From positions 1 through 64,000 of the forward strand of contig NZ_JAQNCZ010000003.1 of NCBI RefSeq assembly GCF_028369055.1: a DNA stretch of 64,000 nt, read 5' to 3'. The DNA is from Cognatishimia sp. SS12. GTDB taxonomy: Bacteria > Pseudomonadota > Alphaproteobacteria > Rhodobacterales > Rhodobacteraceae. Shown here in pieces: positions 50,491 through 60,142 of the stretch (position 1 is the stretch's first letter; the number at the start of each line of letters is the position of its first letter). The notes under the pieces are model-generated. The model made no database searches. It saw only the letters and a program-made list of their open reading frames with translations, and was not told the origin of the DNA. The translations under genes were made by a program, and so were the position numbers.

Positions 50491-51693
50491 ATGAACGCAA
50501 GCGCAGAATTTGACATTGTGATTTCAGGCGGCGGTATCGCCGGTCTGACGGCAACGGCGGCCTTTGCCAAGGCGGGCTTCTCTGTGCAATGCCTTGACCC
50601 CACCCCGCCGGTGACGGAACGCGACACAGATGGCGCGGATCTGCGCACCACGGCGTTTTTGCAGCCCGCGCGCAACCTGCTGGAGGCCGCCGGCCTTTGG
50701 GAGCGCCTTGCGGACCACGCTGCGCCCCTTCAGATCATGCGTATTGTCGATGCGGGCGGCCCCAAGGCCGAGGCACGGCTTGTCAAAGATTTCGACGCTT
50801 CGGAAATTTCCGACCAACCTTTTGGCTGGAACCTGCCCAATTGGCTGCTGCGGCGCGAGATGATTGCCGCGCTGCAGGACATGGGCAACGTCGATCTGCG
50901 CATGGGCACCGGCACCGAAACCTTGTTCACACGCGCGGGCAGTGCCCGCGTCGGGCTGAGCGACGGCACCAGCAGCACCTGCAAACTGGTGATCGCCGCA
51001 GATGGCCGAAATTCAAAAATGCGCACGGCGGCCGGCATCGACGTTAAGACAACGCGCTATGGCCAAAAAGCGCTGGCACTGGCGGTCACGCATCCGATCC
51101 CGCACCAGAATGTCTCAACCGAAATTCACCGCAGCGGCGGCCCCTTCACGCTGGTGCCGCTGCCTGACCACAACGGCATGCCGTCCTCGGCGCTGGTCTG
51201 GATGGAGCGGGCGGCCAAAGCGCAAGCGCTGTTCAACTTGCCCAAAGAAGACTTTGAACGCGCGATGACAGAGCGCAGCTGTGGCCTCTTCGGCCCGCTG
51301 ACGCTGGCGTCCAACCGCACGATCTGGCCCATCATCAGTCAGATGGCAACCCGCCTGTCCGGCGAACGTCTGGCGCTGGTGGCCGAAGCGGCGCATGTGG
51401 TGCCGCCGATCGGGGCGCAGGGGCTGAACACCTCTTTGGGAGACATCCAGATCCTGCTCGATCTGGCGCAGAAAACCCCGGGCTCGCTGGGCGATGCCGC
51501 GATGCTTGCCGCCTATGACCGCACCCGCCGCGGCGAAGTGGCGATGCGCGTGCGCGGCATTGATTTGCTCAACCGTGCCTCAATGGTGGAAACACCTGTG
51601 CTGCGCGATCTGCGCGCGGCGGGGCTGAACAGCCTTTATAGCCTGCCCCCCGTGCGCAGAATGCTGATGCAAATGGGGCTGGGCGCGCGCTAA
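50491..51693 (+). CDS. UbiH/UbiF/VisC/COQ6-family FAD-dependent hydroxylase
   Basis: The 400-residue flavoprotein monooxygenase has the FAD motif SGGGIAGLTATAAF near the N-terminus. The second FAD motif GERLALVAEAAHVVPPIGAQGLN lies around residue 290, with Glu where relatives often have Asp in GDAAH. These enzymes hydroxylate the ring of ubiquinone precursors. It is co-directional with the HAD gene and converges on the Lrp gene with a four-base overlap of the stops. Confidence 0.9.
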   Translation: MNASAEFDIVISGGGIAGLTATAAFAKAGFSVQCLDPTPPVTERDTDGADLRTTAFLQPARNLLEAAGLWERLADHAAPLQIMRIVDAGGPKAEARLVKDFDASEISDQPFGWNLPNWLLRREMIAALQDMGNVDLRMGTGTETLFTRAGSARVGLSDGTSSTCKLVIAADGRNSKMRTAAGIDVKTTRYGQKALALAVTHPIPHQNVSTEIHRSGGPFTLVPLPDHNGMPSSALVWMERAAKAQALFNLPKEDFERAMTERSCGLFGPLTLASNRTIWPIISQMATRLSGERLALVAEAAHVVPPIGAQGLNTSLGDIQILLDLAQKTPGSLGDAAMLAAYDRTRRGEVAMRVRGIDLLNRASMVETPVLRDLRAAGLNSLYSLPPVRRMLMQMGLGAR

Positions 51694-52145
51694 ATCGGCC
51701 CCGGGCGGCGCTCTTCTGAAAGCAGCACGTTGGCCTCTACATCGCCCACGCCTGGCAGGGTCATCACCCGGCGGCGCAGCACCCGTTCAAAATCGGCAAT
51801 GTCGCGCGCGGTCACGCGCAGCCGGTAGTCGTACATGCCCAGCACATGTTCGACTGTTTGCACTTCGGGGATGGCCGATACCGCGCGCTCAAAATCATCC
51901 AGGCTGACGCGCCCTTTTGTGGCCAGCTTGATGCCCAGGAACACCGTGACACCAAAGCCCAGTTTCTCGCGGTCCAGATCCAGCTTGCGCCCGACGAGCA
52001 CGCCCGCATCTTGCAAACGCTTGATGCGCCGCCAAGTTGCCGGCTGGCTGAGGTCGAGCAGCCGACCCAGCGCGCCGGCATTTTGTGTGGCATCGTCGGA
52101 CAGCGCGCGCAGGATCGCACGATCGATGTCATCCAGCGTCATCAT
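51690..52145 (-). CDS. Lrp/AsnC-family transcriptional regulator
   Basis: The 151-residue regulator has an N-terminal helix-turn-helix (residues 4-60, LGRLLDLSQPATWRRIKRL) and a C-terminal RAM effector domain with VLGMYDYRLRV. Its start overlaps the stop of a second Lrp gene. The pair is transcribed away from ilvC. Such tandem Lrp genes usually control the divergent amino-acid gene. Confidence 0.92.
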   Translation of the reverse strand: MMTLDDIDRAILRALSDDATQNAGALGRLLDLSQPATWRRIKRLQDAGVLVGRKLDLDREKLGFGVTVFLGIKLATKGRVSLDDFERAVSAIPEVQTVEHVLGMYDYRLRVTARDIADFERVLRRRVMTLPGVGDVEANVLLSEERRPGPI

Positions 52146-52597
52146 ATCGGCAGGCTTTCATCTGCTTTGATCCGCGCGACATGCATCAATGCCTCGATAT
52201 CTGCGATATGCGGCAAGGCCAAAATCTGGTGGCGATAGATATCCTGATAATGCGGCATATCCCGCGCGATCACCGACAGGCGCACATCAACACGACCCAA
52301 AAATGTCTGTATTTCAATAACTTCGGCAATATCGCGGGCCTGATCAATAAACTCATCAAAGGCACGAGGTTGGGTTTTATCAAGCGTAATCCGCAAGCTC
52401 ACTTCAACCTCATATCCCAAAGCGCGCCAATCGATGATGGCGCGCTGACCTATAAGCACCCCCAAGTCGCGCAGCTTGTCGATCCGCCGCGCCAAGCGCG
52501 TGGTGGTAAAGCCGATCTCATCCGCCAAATCAGGAATCGCGCGGTCCGGGTCACTTTGCATGAGGCGCAGAATGCGCCGATCAACATCATCAAGCAT
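52142..52597 (-). CDS. Lrp/AsnC-family transcriptional regulator
   Basis: The 151-residue Lrp-type regulator has the helix-turn-helix at residues 4-60 (LADEIGFTTTRLARRIDKL) and a RAM domain with FLGRVDVRLSVIARD. It is the first of two overlapping Lrp genes. It is divergent from ilvC across 129 bases, the probable control region for branched-chain amino acid synthesis. Confidence 0.92.
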   Translation of the reverse strand: MLDDVDRRILRLMQSDPDRAIPDLADEIGFTTTRLARRIDKLRDLGVLIGQRAIIDWRALGYEVEVSLRITLDKTQPRAFDEFIDQARDIAEVIEIQTFLGRVDVRLSVIARDMPHYQDIYRHQILALPHIADIEALMHVARIKADESLPI

Positions 52598-52651
52598 GAA
52601 TTTATTACTATTTCAAATTTACACGAATAGAAATGACAAATTCATACGTAA

Positions 52652-53749
<1,098 letters not shown>

Positions 53750-53771
53750 GGGCGCAAACCCCTTACTTTGG

Positions 53772-53803
53772 AAACGCCTCGCACCCTTGCGGGGCGTTTT
53801 TCT
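53772..53803 (+). terminator. Terminator of ilvC
   Basis: AAACGCCTCGC and GCGGGGCGTTT pair around a 6-base loop, followed by TTTTCTT, right after the ilvC stop. Confidence 0.93.
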
Positions 53804-53863
53804 TATGGCGCTCCGATTTTTTGCGCTAGGCTGGCGGTGATCATTGTCCGGGGAGGAAACGCA

Positions 53864-54331
53864 ATGAACATTGAAAAGAAGAACTTTGAAACCCAGCACT
53901 ATATGTACATCGCCGGCGAGTCGCCGATGAATGATGGCGAGGCCATCGCGCAATCCATGGGGGCAGCTTTTGCGCAGGCCTTTGCCGCGCTTGGCAGCGC
54001 CGGGATCACCGCCACAAGCCCGCCGATCACCGTATATACCGAAATGCCCGGGGAAAAGATGACCTTCCGCTGCGGTTTTTTCGTGTCCGCAGACGATGCC
54101 GACAAAGCCACTGAGGCGGCCGCCTGTGCATCCATCCCGGCGGGTGACGCCCTTTATGCGCAGCATGTCGGCCCTTTCTCCGACCTCAATCAGACCCATG
54201 GCGCGATCTGGGCACATGCCAAGGCAAGCGGGCTGGCCTCGGCCATGCCAGTCTGGGAAATCTATCTGGATGACCCCAATGAGGTCGAGCCAGAGGCCCT
54301 GCGCACCGAGGTGTTTCACCGACTGGGGTAA
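53864..54331 (+). CDS. GyrI-like small-molecule-binding domain protein
   Basis: The 155-residue protein matches the stand-alone GyrI-like/SOUL-type effector-binding fold, ending YLDDPNEVEPEALRTEVFHRL, where the DP-x-x-x-x-P pattern is typical. It is used as a drug- or ligand-binding module, often without DNA-binding parts. ATG at 53864 follows GGGAGG. No close partner gene is apparent. Confidence 0.85.
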   Translation: MNIEKKNFETQHYMYIAGESPMNDGEAIAQSMGAAFAQAFAALGSAGITATSPPITVYTEMPGEKMTFRCGFFVSADDADKATEAAACASIPAGDALYAQHVGPFSDLNQTHGAIWAHAKASGLASAMPVWEIYLDDPNEVEPEALRTEVFHRLG

Positions 54332-54427
54332 GCGGTCAGCGCCTGGGCTGACGGGCGAAATCCCACAGAAGGTCTGCGGGGCTGCACATATTGTTATATT
54401 GTAACGCTTGCGCCCCACCCCTACCTC

Positions 54428-55000
54428 ATGAGCATGACCCAATATGACATCAACGTCAGACAGGGGTTGCCAGAAGAGATGCAGCTCCTGCTTCGGGAGT
54501 ATCCGCGCGACGCTTGGCCGGACCACCCGAATTTCGCCACCTCCATCCGCAACTGGATGGGGGCACACGGCATGTTCCGCCAATTGGCAGAGCTGATCGT
54601 CACCGATACGCAGGCCCTTTTGGACAAGGCCAGTGACCCTACCCGCTATGCCAGTCGGCTGGGCCACTTTGGCAACCTTCTGGTGCGCAACCTACATGGG
54701 CATCACGGTTGGGAAGACCACCGCTTTTTTCCCGAGCTTGAGGCCGCAGATGGCCGGTTTGCGCGCGGGCTGGAGATGTTGGAAAGCGACCATCTGGAAA
54801 TGGACCAGCGGCTTGAAAGCTTCACCCGCGCCAGCAACCGCTATCTGCAATTGATGGATCTTTCCCCAAAGGACGCAGAGGCGGAAATTGGGGCGATTCA
54901 GAAAGCTGGCGAGGGGATTGAACGGTTCCTTGAGCGGCACCTCAGCGACGAAGAAGATCTGGTGGTGCCGATCCTGTTGCACCATAAAATGCGCGGCTGA
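54428..55000 (+). CDS. Hemerythrin domain-containing protein
   Basis: The 190-residue helical protein carries the di-iron ligand pattern of hemerythrins. Histidines lie in WMGAHGMF, in HGHHGWEDHRFFPE (with the HxxxE ligand) and in ESDHLEMD, and HLSDEEDLVVP is the C-terminal HxxxxD-type pair. It may sense or bind oxygen, iron or nitric oxide. It stands alone between the GyrI-like and exporter genes. Confidence 0.88.
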   Translation: MSMTQYDINVRQGLPEEMQLLLREYPRDAWPDHPNFATSIRNWMGAHGMFRQLAELIVTDTQALLDKASDPTRYASRLGHFGNLLVRNLHGHHGWEDHRFFPELEAADGRFARGLEMLESDHLEMDQRLESFTRASNRYLQLMDLSPKDAEAEIGAIQKAGEGIERFLERHLSDEEDLVVPILLHHKMRG

Positions 55001-55068
55001 CCGCAGCATTTCGATTGACCTGCCCCCGCTTGGCAGGTCAATTGCCGGACGGGATAAGAGGGACAACC

Positions 55069-55974
55069 ATGATGGACATTGCCCCCCGTCACTGGGCCAT
55101 GATCGCGATCATGGGGTTCGTATGGGGATCCACATTTCTGCTGATCGAACTGGCTCTAGAGGGGCTGACGCCGATCTGGCTGGCCGCTGGGCGGATCTGG
55201 TTTGCCGCCCTTTTGCTGACCGTAATCTGGGGTCTGCGCGGCTTTCGCCTGTTTCACGGGCAAACGGCATATGGACGGCTTGCGATCGCCAGCATTGGCA
55301 GTTCAGCCTTGCCTTTCTTTCTGATCAGCTGGGGGCAGCAATATGTGACCTCTGGCTATACCGGCGTTTGCATGACGGCCATCGCTTTGATGATCTTGCC
55401 GCTTGCACATGTTTTTGTGCCCGGCGAGCGAATGAACCTGCGCAAGACCGTCGGGTTTACAATGGGCTTTGTCGGCGTTGTGCTGCTGATCGGAGTTGAT
55501 GCGCTGAAAAGCAGCGGCGCAGAGCTGGAGGTCTGGGGGCGACTGTCGATCTTTGGTGCCACCGTCAGCTATGCGATCTGTTCCATCCTCGTGCGCCGCC
55601 TGCCGCCGGTGGATTCTCTGGGATTGGCCACCATGCTTTTGTGGTTCGGGGCGCTTGTGATCTTGCCCGCGGCCCTGTTGGCCGAAGGGCTGCCAGGTGC
55701 CATTGATCGACGGACCGCGCTGGTCATTGTTGTCCTTGGCTGTGCCTCAACAGCCATCGCAAATTACCTGCGCGTCCTTGTCGTGCGCGAGGCGGGCCCG
55801 ACCTTTATGAGTCTGACCAACTATCAGGTGCCAATCTGGGCTGTTGTGATGGGCGCGCTGGTCTTGGGGGAGCCGCTGCCGCCAACCTTGCTGATGGCGC
55901 TGGCGCTGATCCTCTCGGGGGTCGCCCTGAGCCAATATGGGGCGCTGCGCCGCCTGTTTGGCGCGCGCAGCTAG
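55069..55974 (+). CDS. DMT-superfamily (EamA) transporter
   Basis: The 301-residue inner-membrane protein has ten predicted spans in two EamA repeats. The first starts WAMIAIMGFVWGSTFLLIE, the second around residue 155. Such proteins usually export amino acids or metabolites. ATG at 55069 follows GAGGGAC; the frame also extends to a TTG at 55015. It is convergent with glmM with three bases between the stops. Confidence 0.92.
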   Translation: MMDIAPRHWAMIAIMGFVWGSTFLLIELALEGLTPIWLAAGRIWFAALLLTVIWGLRGFRLFHGQTAYGRLAIASIGSSALPFFLISWGQQYVTSGYTGVCMTAIALMILPLAHVFVPGERMNLRKTVGFTMGFVGVVLLIGVDALKSSGAELEVWGRLSIFGATVSYAICSILVRRLPPVDSLGLATMLLWFGALVILPAALLAEGLPGAIDRRTALVIVVLGCASTAIANYLRVLVVREAGPTFMSLTNYQVPIWAVVMGALVLGEPLPPTLLMALALILSGVALSQYGALRRLFGARS

Positions 55975-55977
55975 GCG

Positions 55978-57321
55978 TCAGACGCTGGCTTCAACCTCAG
56001 CGACAATGTCGCTGACCACCGCATTCAGCAACGCCGGATCTTCGCATTCCGCCATTACGCGGATCAAAGGCTCGGTGCCCGATTTGCGGATCAACAGCCG
56101 CCCTTTGCCGTTCAAACGCTCCTCAGACTCGGCAATCACCGCCTTGACAGATTGCTGCGCCAGTGGCTCTTGCCCCGCAGTGTAACGCACGTTTTTCAAC
56201 AGCTGCGGCACGGTTTCAAAGCTTTGTGATAGCGCAGAGGCGGGTTTGCCGGTTTCCACCATCGCGGCCAGGAATTGCAGCCCGGCCAGCAGCCCATCGC
56301 CGGTGGTCGCATAATCGGTCATGACGATATGACCCGATTGCTCGCCACCCAGGTTAAAGCCGCCCGCGCGCATACGCTCCACCACATAGCGGTCGCCAAC
56401 CGCCGTGCGCTCCAGCCGCAGACCCTTGCTGTGCATATAGCGTTCAAGCCCGAGGTTGGACATCACTGTGGCCACCAGCGCGCCACCTTTCAGCAGGCCG
56501 GACGCCGCCCAGCGTTCTGCCAGCAATGCCATGATCTGATCGCCATCGGCCACTTTGCCGGTTTCATCGATGATCATCACACGGTCGGCATCCCCATCCA
56601 ACGCAATCCCCACATCTGCGCCATGGGACACGACCGCGCTGGCTGCGGCGTTGGTCGACGTGCTGCCGCAATCCTTGTTGATATTGATGCCATTGGGGTT
56701 GGTGCCGATGGTGATGACCTCAGCGCCCAATTCCCACAGCGCCTCGGGTGCGGCGCGATAGGCGGCGCCATTGGCGCAATCGACCACCACTTTCAGCCCC
56801 TTCAGCGGTAGGGTCGATGGCAGCGCGCTTTTCACCCGCTCGATATAGCGAAAGCGCCCATCGTCGATCCGTTTGGCGTGGCCGATATTTTGCGGCTGCA
56901 CCGGGTCAACCCCAGAGAGCACCAGCGCCTCGATGTCAGCTTCGACCTCATCAGACAGCTTAAAGCCGTCCGGTCCAAAGAACTTGATGCCATTGTCCAC
57001 CGCCGGATTATGGCTGGCCGAGATCATTACCCCCAGATCGGCACGCATAGATGTGGTCAAAAGCCCCACAGCCGGGGTGGGCACCGGACCCAGCAACAAG
57101 ACGTTCATACCTGTGGACGTCAGACCTGCGGTCAGTGCGTTCTCAAACATATAGCCTGACAGCCGCGTATCCTTGCCAATAACAACTCGGTGCTGGTTGT
57201 TGCCGTCATTGCGGAAATAGCGCCCAACGGCGGCCCCGAGTTTCAGCGCCATTTCGGCCGTCATCGGATATGTATTGGCCGTGCCACGCACGCCATCGGT
57301 GCCAAAAAATTTACGAGTCAT
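55978..57321 (-). CDS. glmM: Phosphoglucosamine mutase
   Basis: The 447-residue enzyme turns glucosamine-6-phosphate into glucosamine-1-phosphate for peptidoglycan and LPS precursors. It starts [19 protein letters not shown]. The phosphorylated serine lies in MISASHNP, the metal site in DGDADR, and the sugar-binding loop in [19 protein letters not shown] is the C-terminal phosphate loop. It overlaps the folP end by eleven bases. Confidence 0.96.
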   Translation of the reverse strand: MTRKFFGTDGVRGTANTYPMTAEMALKLGAAVGRYFRNDGNNQHRVVIGKDTRLSGYMFENALTAGLTSTGMNVLLLGPVPTPAVGLLTTSMRADLGVMISASHNPAVDNGIKFFGPDGFKLSDEVEADIEALVLSGVDPVQPQNIGHAKRIDDGRFRYIERVKSALPSTLPLKGLKVVVDCANGAAYRAAPEALWELGAEVITIGTNPNGININKDCGSTSTNAAASAVVSHGADVGIALDGDADRVMIIDETGKVADGDQIMALLAERWAASGLLKGGALVATVMSNLGLERYMHSKGLRLERTAVGDRYVVERMRAGGFNLGGEQSGHIVMTDYATTGDGLLAGLQFLAAMVETGKPASALSQSFETVPQLLKNVRYTAGQEPLAQQSVKAVIAESEERLNGKGRLLIRKSGTEPLIRVMAECEDPALLNAVVSDIVAEVEASV

Positions 57322-58330
57322 CAAATTCTCCTGTCGTGGCCGCCATCCACAGGCGCAACGCCTGATGGGTTTCGGCCACATCATGTACTCTTAAAAATTG
57401 CACGCCTTGCGCCACAGATTGCAGCGCCACGGCGACCGAGCCCGGCATGCGCGCCTGCGGCTCCGTCGTCGCGCCAATGGTGCCGACAAAGCGCTTGCGC
57501 GAGGCGCCCAGCAAAATCGGGCAGCCCAGCGCGTGAAACAGGCTGATACGCGCCAGAAGCGCAAGATTATGAGCCAGCGTTTTGCCAAAACCGATGCCCG
57601 GATCGACCACAATCTGATCGCGCGGCAGCCCCAGCGCCGTCAGCGCCGAAACCTGCGCCTCAAGAAAATCATAAACATCCAGCAGCACGTCGTCATAGCT
57701 CGGATCGTCTTGCATCGTGGCTGGATCGCCCTGCGCATGCATCACGCAAACCGGGACCCCCCGCGCCGCCGCCAGCGGGGCCAGCGCCGCGTCAAAGGTA
57801 AAACCCGACACATCATTGATCAGCGCCGCACCAGACATGAGCGCCGCCTCGGCCACCGGGGCCTTGCGGGTGTCGATGCTGATCGGTGCCTTTAGCGCTG
57901 GCGCAACCGCGGCGATCACCGGCGCGGTACGGTCGATCTCGTCCTTGACCGGGACAAACCCTGCCCCCGGGCGGGTGCTTTCCCCGCCGATGTCAATGAT
58001 GCCTGCCCCTTGCCGCACCATATCCTCTGCGCGCGCAATCGCTTCTGCTGGCGCGTTGAACAGCCCGCCATCGGAAAAACTATCCGGCGTCACATTGAGA
58101 ATGCCCATGATTTGCGGCGTGCTCATCGAGAGCCCGGCGACATCCGCGCGCGGCGCGGTCAAATGCGACAGCACTTTGGCCGGGACGTCTGACGCAGGAA
58201 TAATCTCAGGCTGTGCGCCGCGACGCAGACGCTCCACATGGGTGAACCACCCCCAGCCGCCAGCCAGGGCCTGCGCGCCACTGGGGCGGGCCGGATCACA
58301 ATGCACTATTGGGCGAAAATACATCTTCAT
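57311..58330 (-). CDS. folP: Dihydropteroate synthase
   Basis: The 339-residue TIM-barrel enzyme joins p-aminobenzoate to the pterin diphosphate in folate synthesis. [14 protein letters not shown] and [11 protein letters not shown] are the diagnostic loops, and [13 protein letters not shown] follows near residue 255. An extra N-terminal part of about 75 residues before the first loop makes it longer than E. coli FolP (282). ATG at 58330 is a reasonable start; 58324 is an alternative. The sulfonamide target site is intact. Confidence 0.94.
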   Translation of the reverse strand: MKMYFRPIVHCDPARPSGAQALAGGWGWFTHVERLRRGAQPEIIPASDVPAKVLSHLTAPRADVAGLSMSTPQIMGILNVTPDSFSDGGLFNAPAEAIARAEDMVRQGAGIIDIGGESTRPGAGFVPVKDEIDRTAPVIAAVAPALKAPISIDTRKAPVAEAALMSGAALINDVSGFTFDAALAPLAAARGVPVCVMHAQGDPATMQDDPSYDDVLLDVYDFLEAQVSALTALGLPRDQIVVDPGIGFGKTLAHNLALLARISLFHALGCPILLGASRKRFVGTIGATTEPQARMPGSVAVALQSVAQGVQFLRVHDVAETHQALRLWMAATTGEFDDS

Positions 58331-58369
58331 AGCCGCTGAATGCGCGATCAATGGCGTCAAGGCAAGCAA

Positions 58370-59281
58370 TCAAAGCTGGGATTGATCAACTGTTACGACT
58401 TGCGTCGCAATTGTGTGATGGACTGGCGGTGTTTTGCCGACAAAGAGCGCGTGATCTGCGCCCCAAAGCTCGGCAAACCAAAGCGCCAAAGATGCAAAGT
58501 CTTGCGGCGGCTCATCTGTGGCGTCCAGCACCAGTTTGGCCGGGGCCCAGACCACCGGCAGGGCGTTTTTCATCGCCCAATCCAGTTCCGTGCGCGTGGC
58601 TGCCACCGTCAGGGCCGGATGCTCGGCCACGAGCTGCCAGGCACGCTGCTCGACCGCCAACAGATCCACATGGCGCTGCGCGGCCGCTGTGGCGGCCCTT
58701 GGGCGGTTTTCTGGCGGCTCAAGCGTCAGCACCAAGGGGTGATTTTGGCCGCAGAGCTGCGCAATCCACCCGCCCAGATGATCAGAGGCAAGTGCCGCGC
58801 CCGACAGGAACACCACCTTGGGCGCGCGCGGGCCGGTTGCTTCCTGCGGCGCGGCCGCTTGCTCCGCAGCCACGCGCATGATTTCAACCCCGAGTTTGCC
58901 ATTGCCTTTGTCGAGCTTGTGAATGCGGACAAACACCCGCAGCGCCAGCGGCTCGCGCAAGATCCGATCGGCAATGCGCTCGGCCAGAGTTTCCAGAAGG
59001 TTCAAGCGTTCGGCGGCCAGCTCTTCTTCGATGGCCCAGATCAGACGGTCATAGGACAGGATCTGATCCACGTCATCGCCCAGATCAGCCGCAGGCGCAG
59101 CAACATCGACGACAATATCAAAAGCCAGTCGCTGGGTCATGTCCCGCTCGGCCTGAAAGGCCCCGATCTCAACAGAGACGATATGATCTCGCAGGGACAG
59201 ACGGTCGTGCACCCCATCCACCGGCATCGCGGCGGCGCGGGCCTCGGGATGGGCAAAGGCGTTAGAAATTTCGTCGGTCAT
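58370..59281 (-). CDS. folB: Dihydroneopterin aldolase with extra C-terminal domain
   Basis: The 303-residue protein has a FolB domain in its first ~145 residues. DHIVSVEIGAFQAERDMTQRLAFDIVVDV opens it, NLLETLAERIADRIL is the helix with the catalytic Glu, and VRIHKLDK holds the catalytic Lys. A second region of about 150 residues follows (GPRAPKVVFLSGAALASDHLG onward) without a recognised domain; FolB proteins are normally about 120 residues. It lies 39 bases before folP in the same operon. Confidence 0.9.
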   Translation of the reverse strand: MTDEISNAFAHPEARAAAMPVDGVHDRLSLRDHIVSVEIGAFQAERDMTQRLAFDIVVDVAAPAADLGDDVDQILSYDRLIWAIEEELAAERLNLLETLAERIADRILREPLALRVFVRIHKLDKGNGKLGVEIMRVAAEQAAAPQEATGPRAPKVVFLSGAALASDHLGGWIAQLCGQNHPLVLTLEPPENRPRAATAAAQRHVDLLAVEQRAWQLVAEHPALTVAATRTELDWAMKNALPVVWAPAKLVLDATDEPPQDFASLALWFAELWGADHALFVGKTPPVHHTIATQVVTVDQSQL

Positions 59282-59348
59282 CTGGCATCGATCCTGCGGC
59301 TGGCTGCGCCGCCGCTATAGCAGCGCGCCGTGCCAAGGACCAGCCAGC

Positions 59349-59990
59349 TTAGTTTTGCGACAGCCGGGTGTGCGGACGATAGAAGTGATGCACGCCAATG
59401 GTGGTTGTGCGCGCAAACTTGCGTGCCCAACGCGGGTTCACCGCCTTGGTGTGATAATAGGTGGCCCCATCGGTCAGATCGCGCGGCACACCGGCCAGCA
59501 TCATCTTGGCAATTTTACCAACCCGCTGATAAGCGCTCTTCTCGCGGATCGTTTCAGGATGACCATCACAGGTATAGGTGAACTGGCAGGCATATTTGCG
59601 CCCGGTGCCCTGGTTGATCACCGCGCAGGCAGAGTCAGGAAAATTCGGGCTGTCCACGCGGTTGAGGATCACCTCAGCCACCGCAAACTGTCCGCGCACA
59701 CTTTCGCCGCGCGCTTCGAAATAAAGCGCCTGCGCGAGGCACTCCCACTGCGCGTCGCCGGTTTTCACCACGGGTTGCGCGTCAACCCAAGTGCGTGACC
59801 GCTCAAAGGCAATGGTCTTTTTGTCGGCTTTCTTGCGGTTAAAGAGGGTCTTAACCTTGCCCTCGTCCAGCGACGCAAGTTGGTTCCGTTCCTGCGCCAG
59901 CGCCTCGCTGACAGCGTCAGCGGAAGTATCTGCGACAGCAGTCCCAGCCATCAATGCGATGGCAACAACGGTCTTCGAAATGATATTCAT
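59349..59990 (-). CDS. Cell-wall hydrolase, SleB family
   Basis: The 213-residue exported protein has a signal peptide (MNIISKTVVAIALMAGTAVA). The Hydrolase_2/SleB domain begins ECLAQALYFEARGESVRGQ (about residue 98), with the catalytic Glu in the YFEARGE block and the paired cysteines CQFTYTCDG. It cleaves peptidoglycan, perhaps as a lytic transglycosylase. ATG at 59990 is chosen because the signal peptide starts there. Confidence 0.92.
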   Translation of the reverse strand: MNIISKTVVAIALMAGTAVADTSADAVSEALAQERNQLASLDEGKVKTLFNRKKADKKTIAFERSRTWVDAQPVVKTGDAQWECLAQALYFEARGESVRGQFAVAEVILNRVDSPNFPDSACAVINQGTGRKYACQFTYTCDGHPETIREKSAYQRVGKIAKMMLAGVPRDLTDGATYYHTKAVNPRWARKFARTTTIGVHHFYRPHTRLSQN

Positions 59991-60142
59991 GGCAGCCCCA
60001 CGTTTTTCAGCACTGGCCACATCCCCGGCCAAAAACTTCGGCAGGGCATACATAAAATTGTTGCATTGGTCTACCCGGCGAGCCCTGCGGCAAATGCAAC
60101 CCCGTGTTTCACGCTAAATACAGTGGGTTTTTTGCAGCCCGC

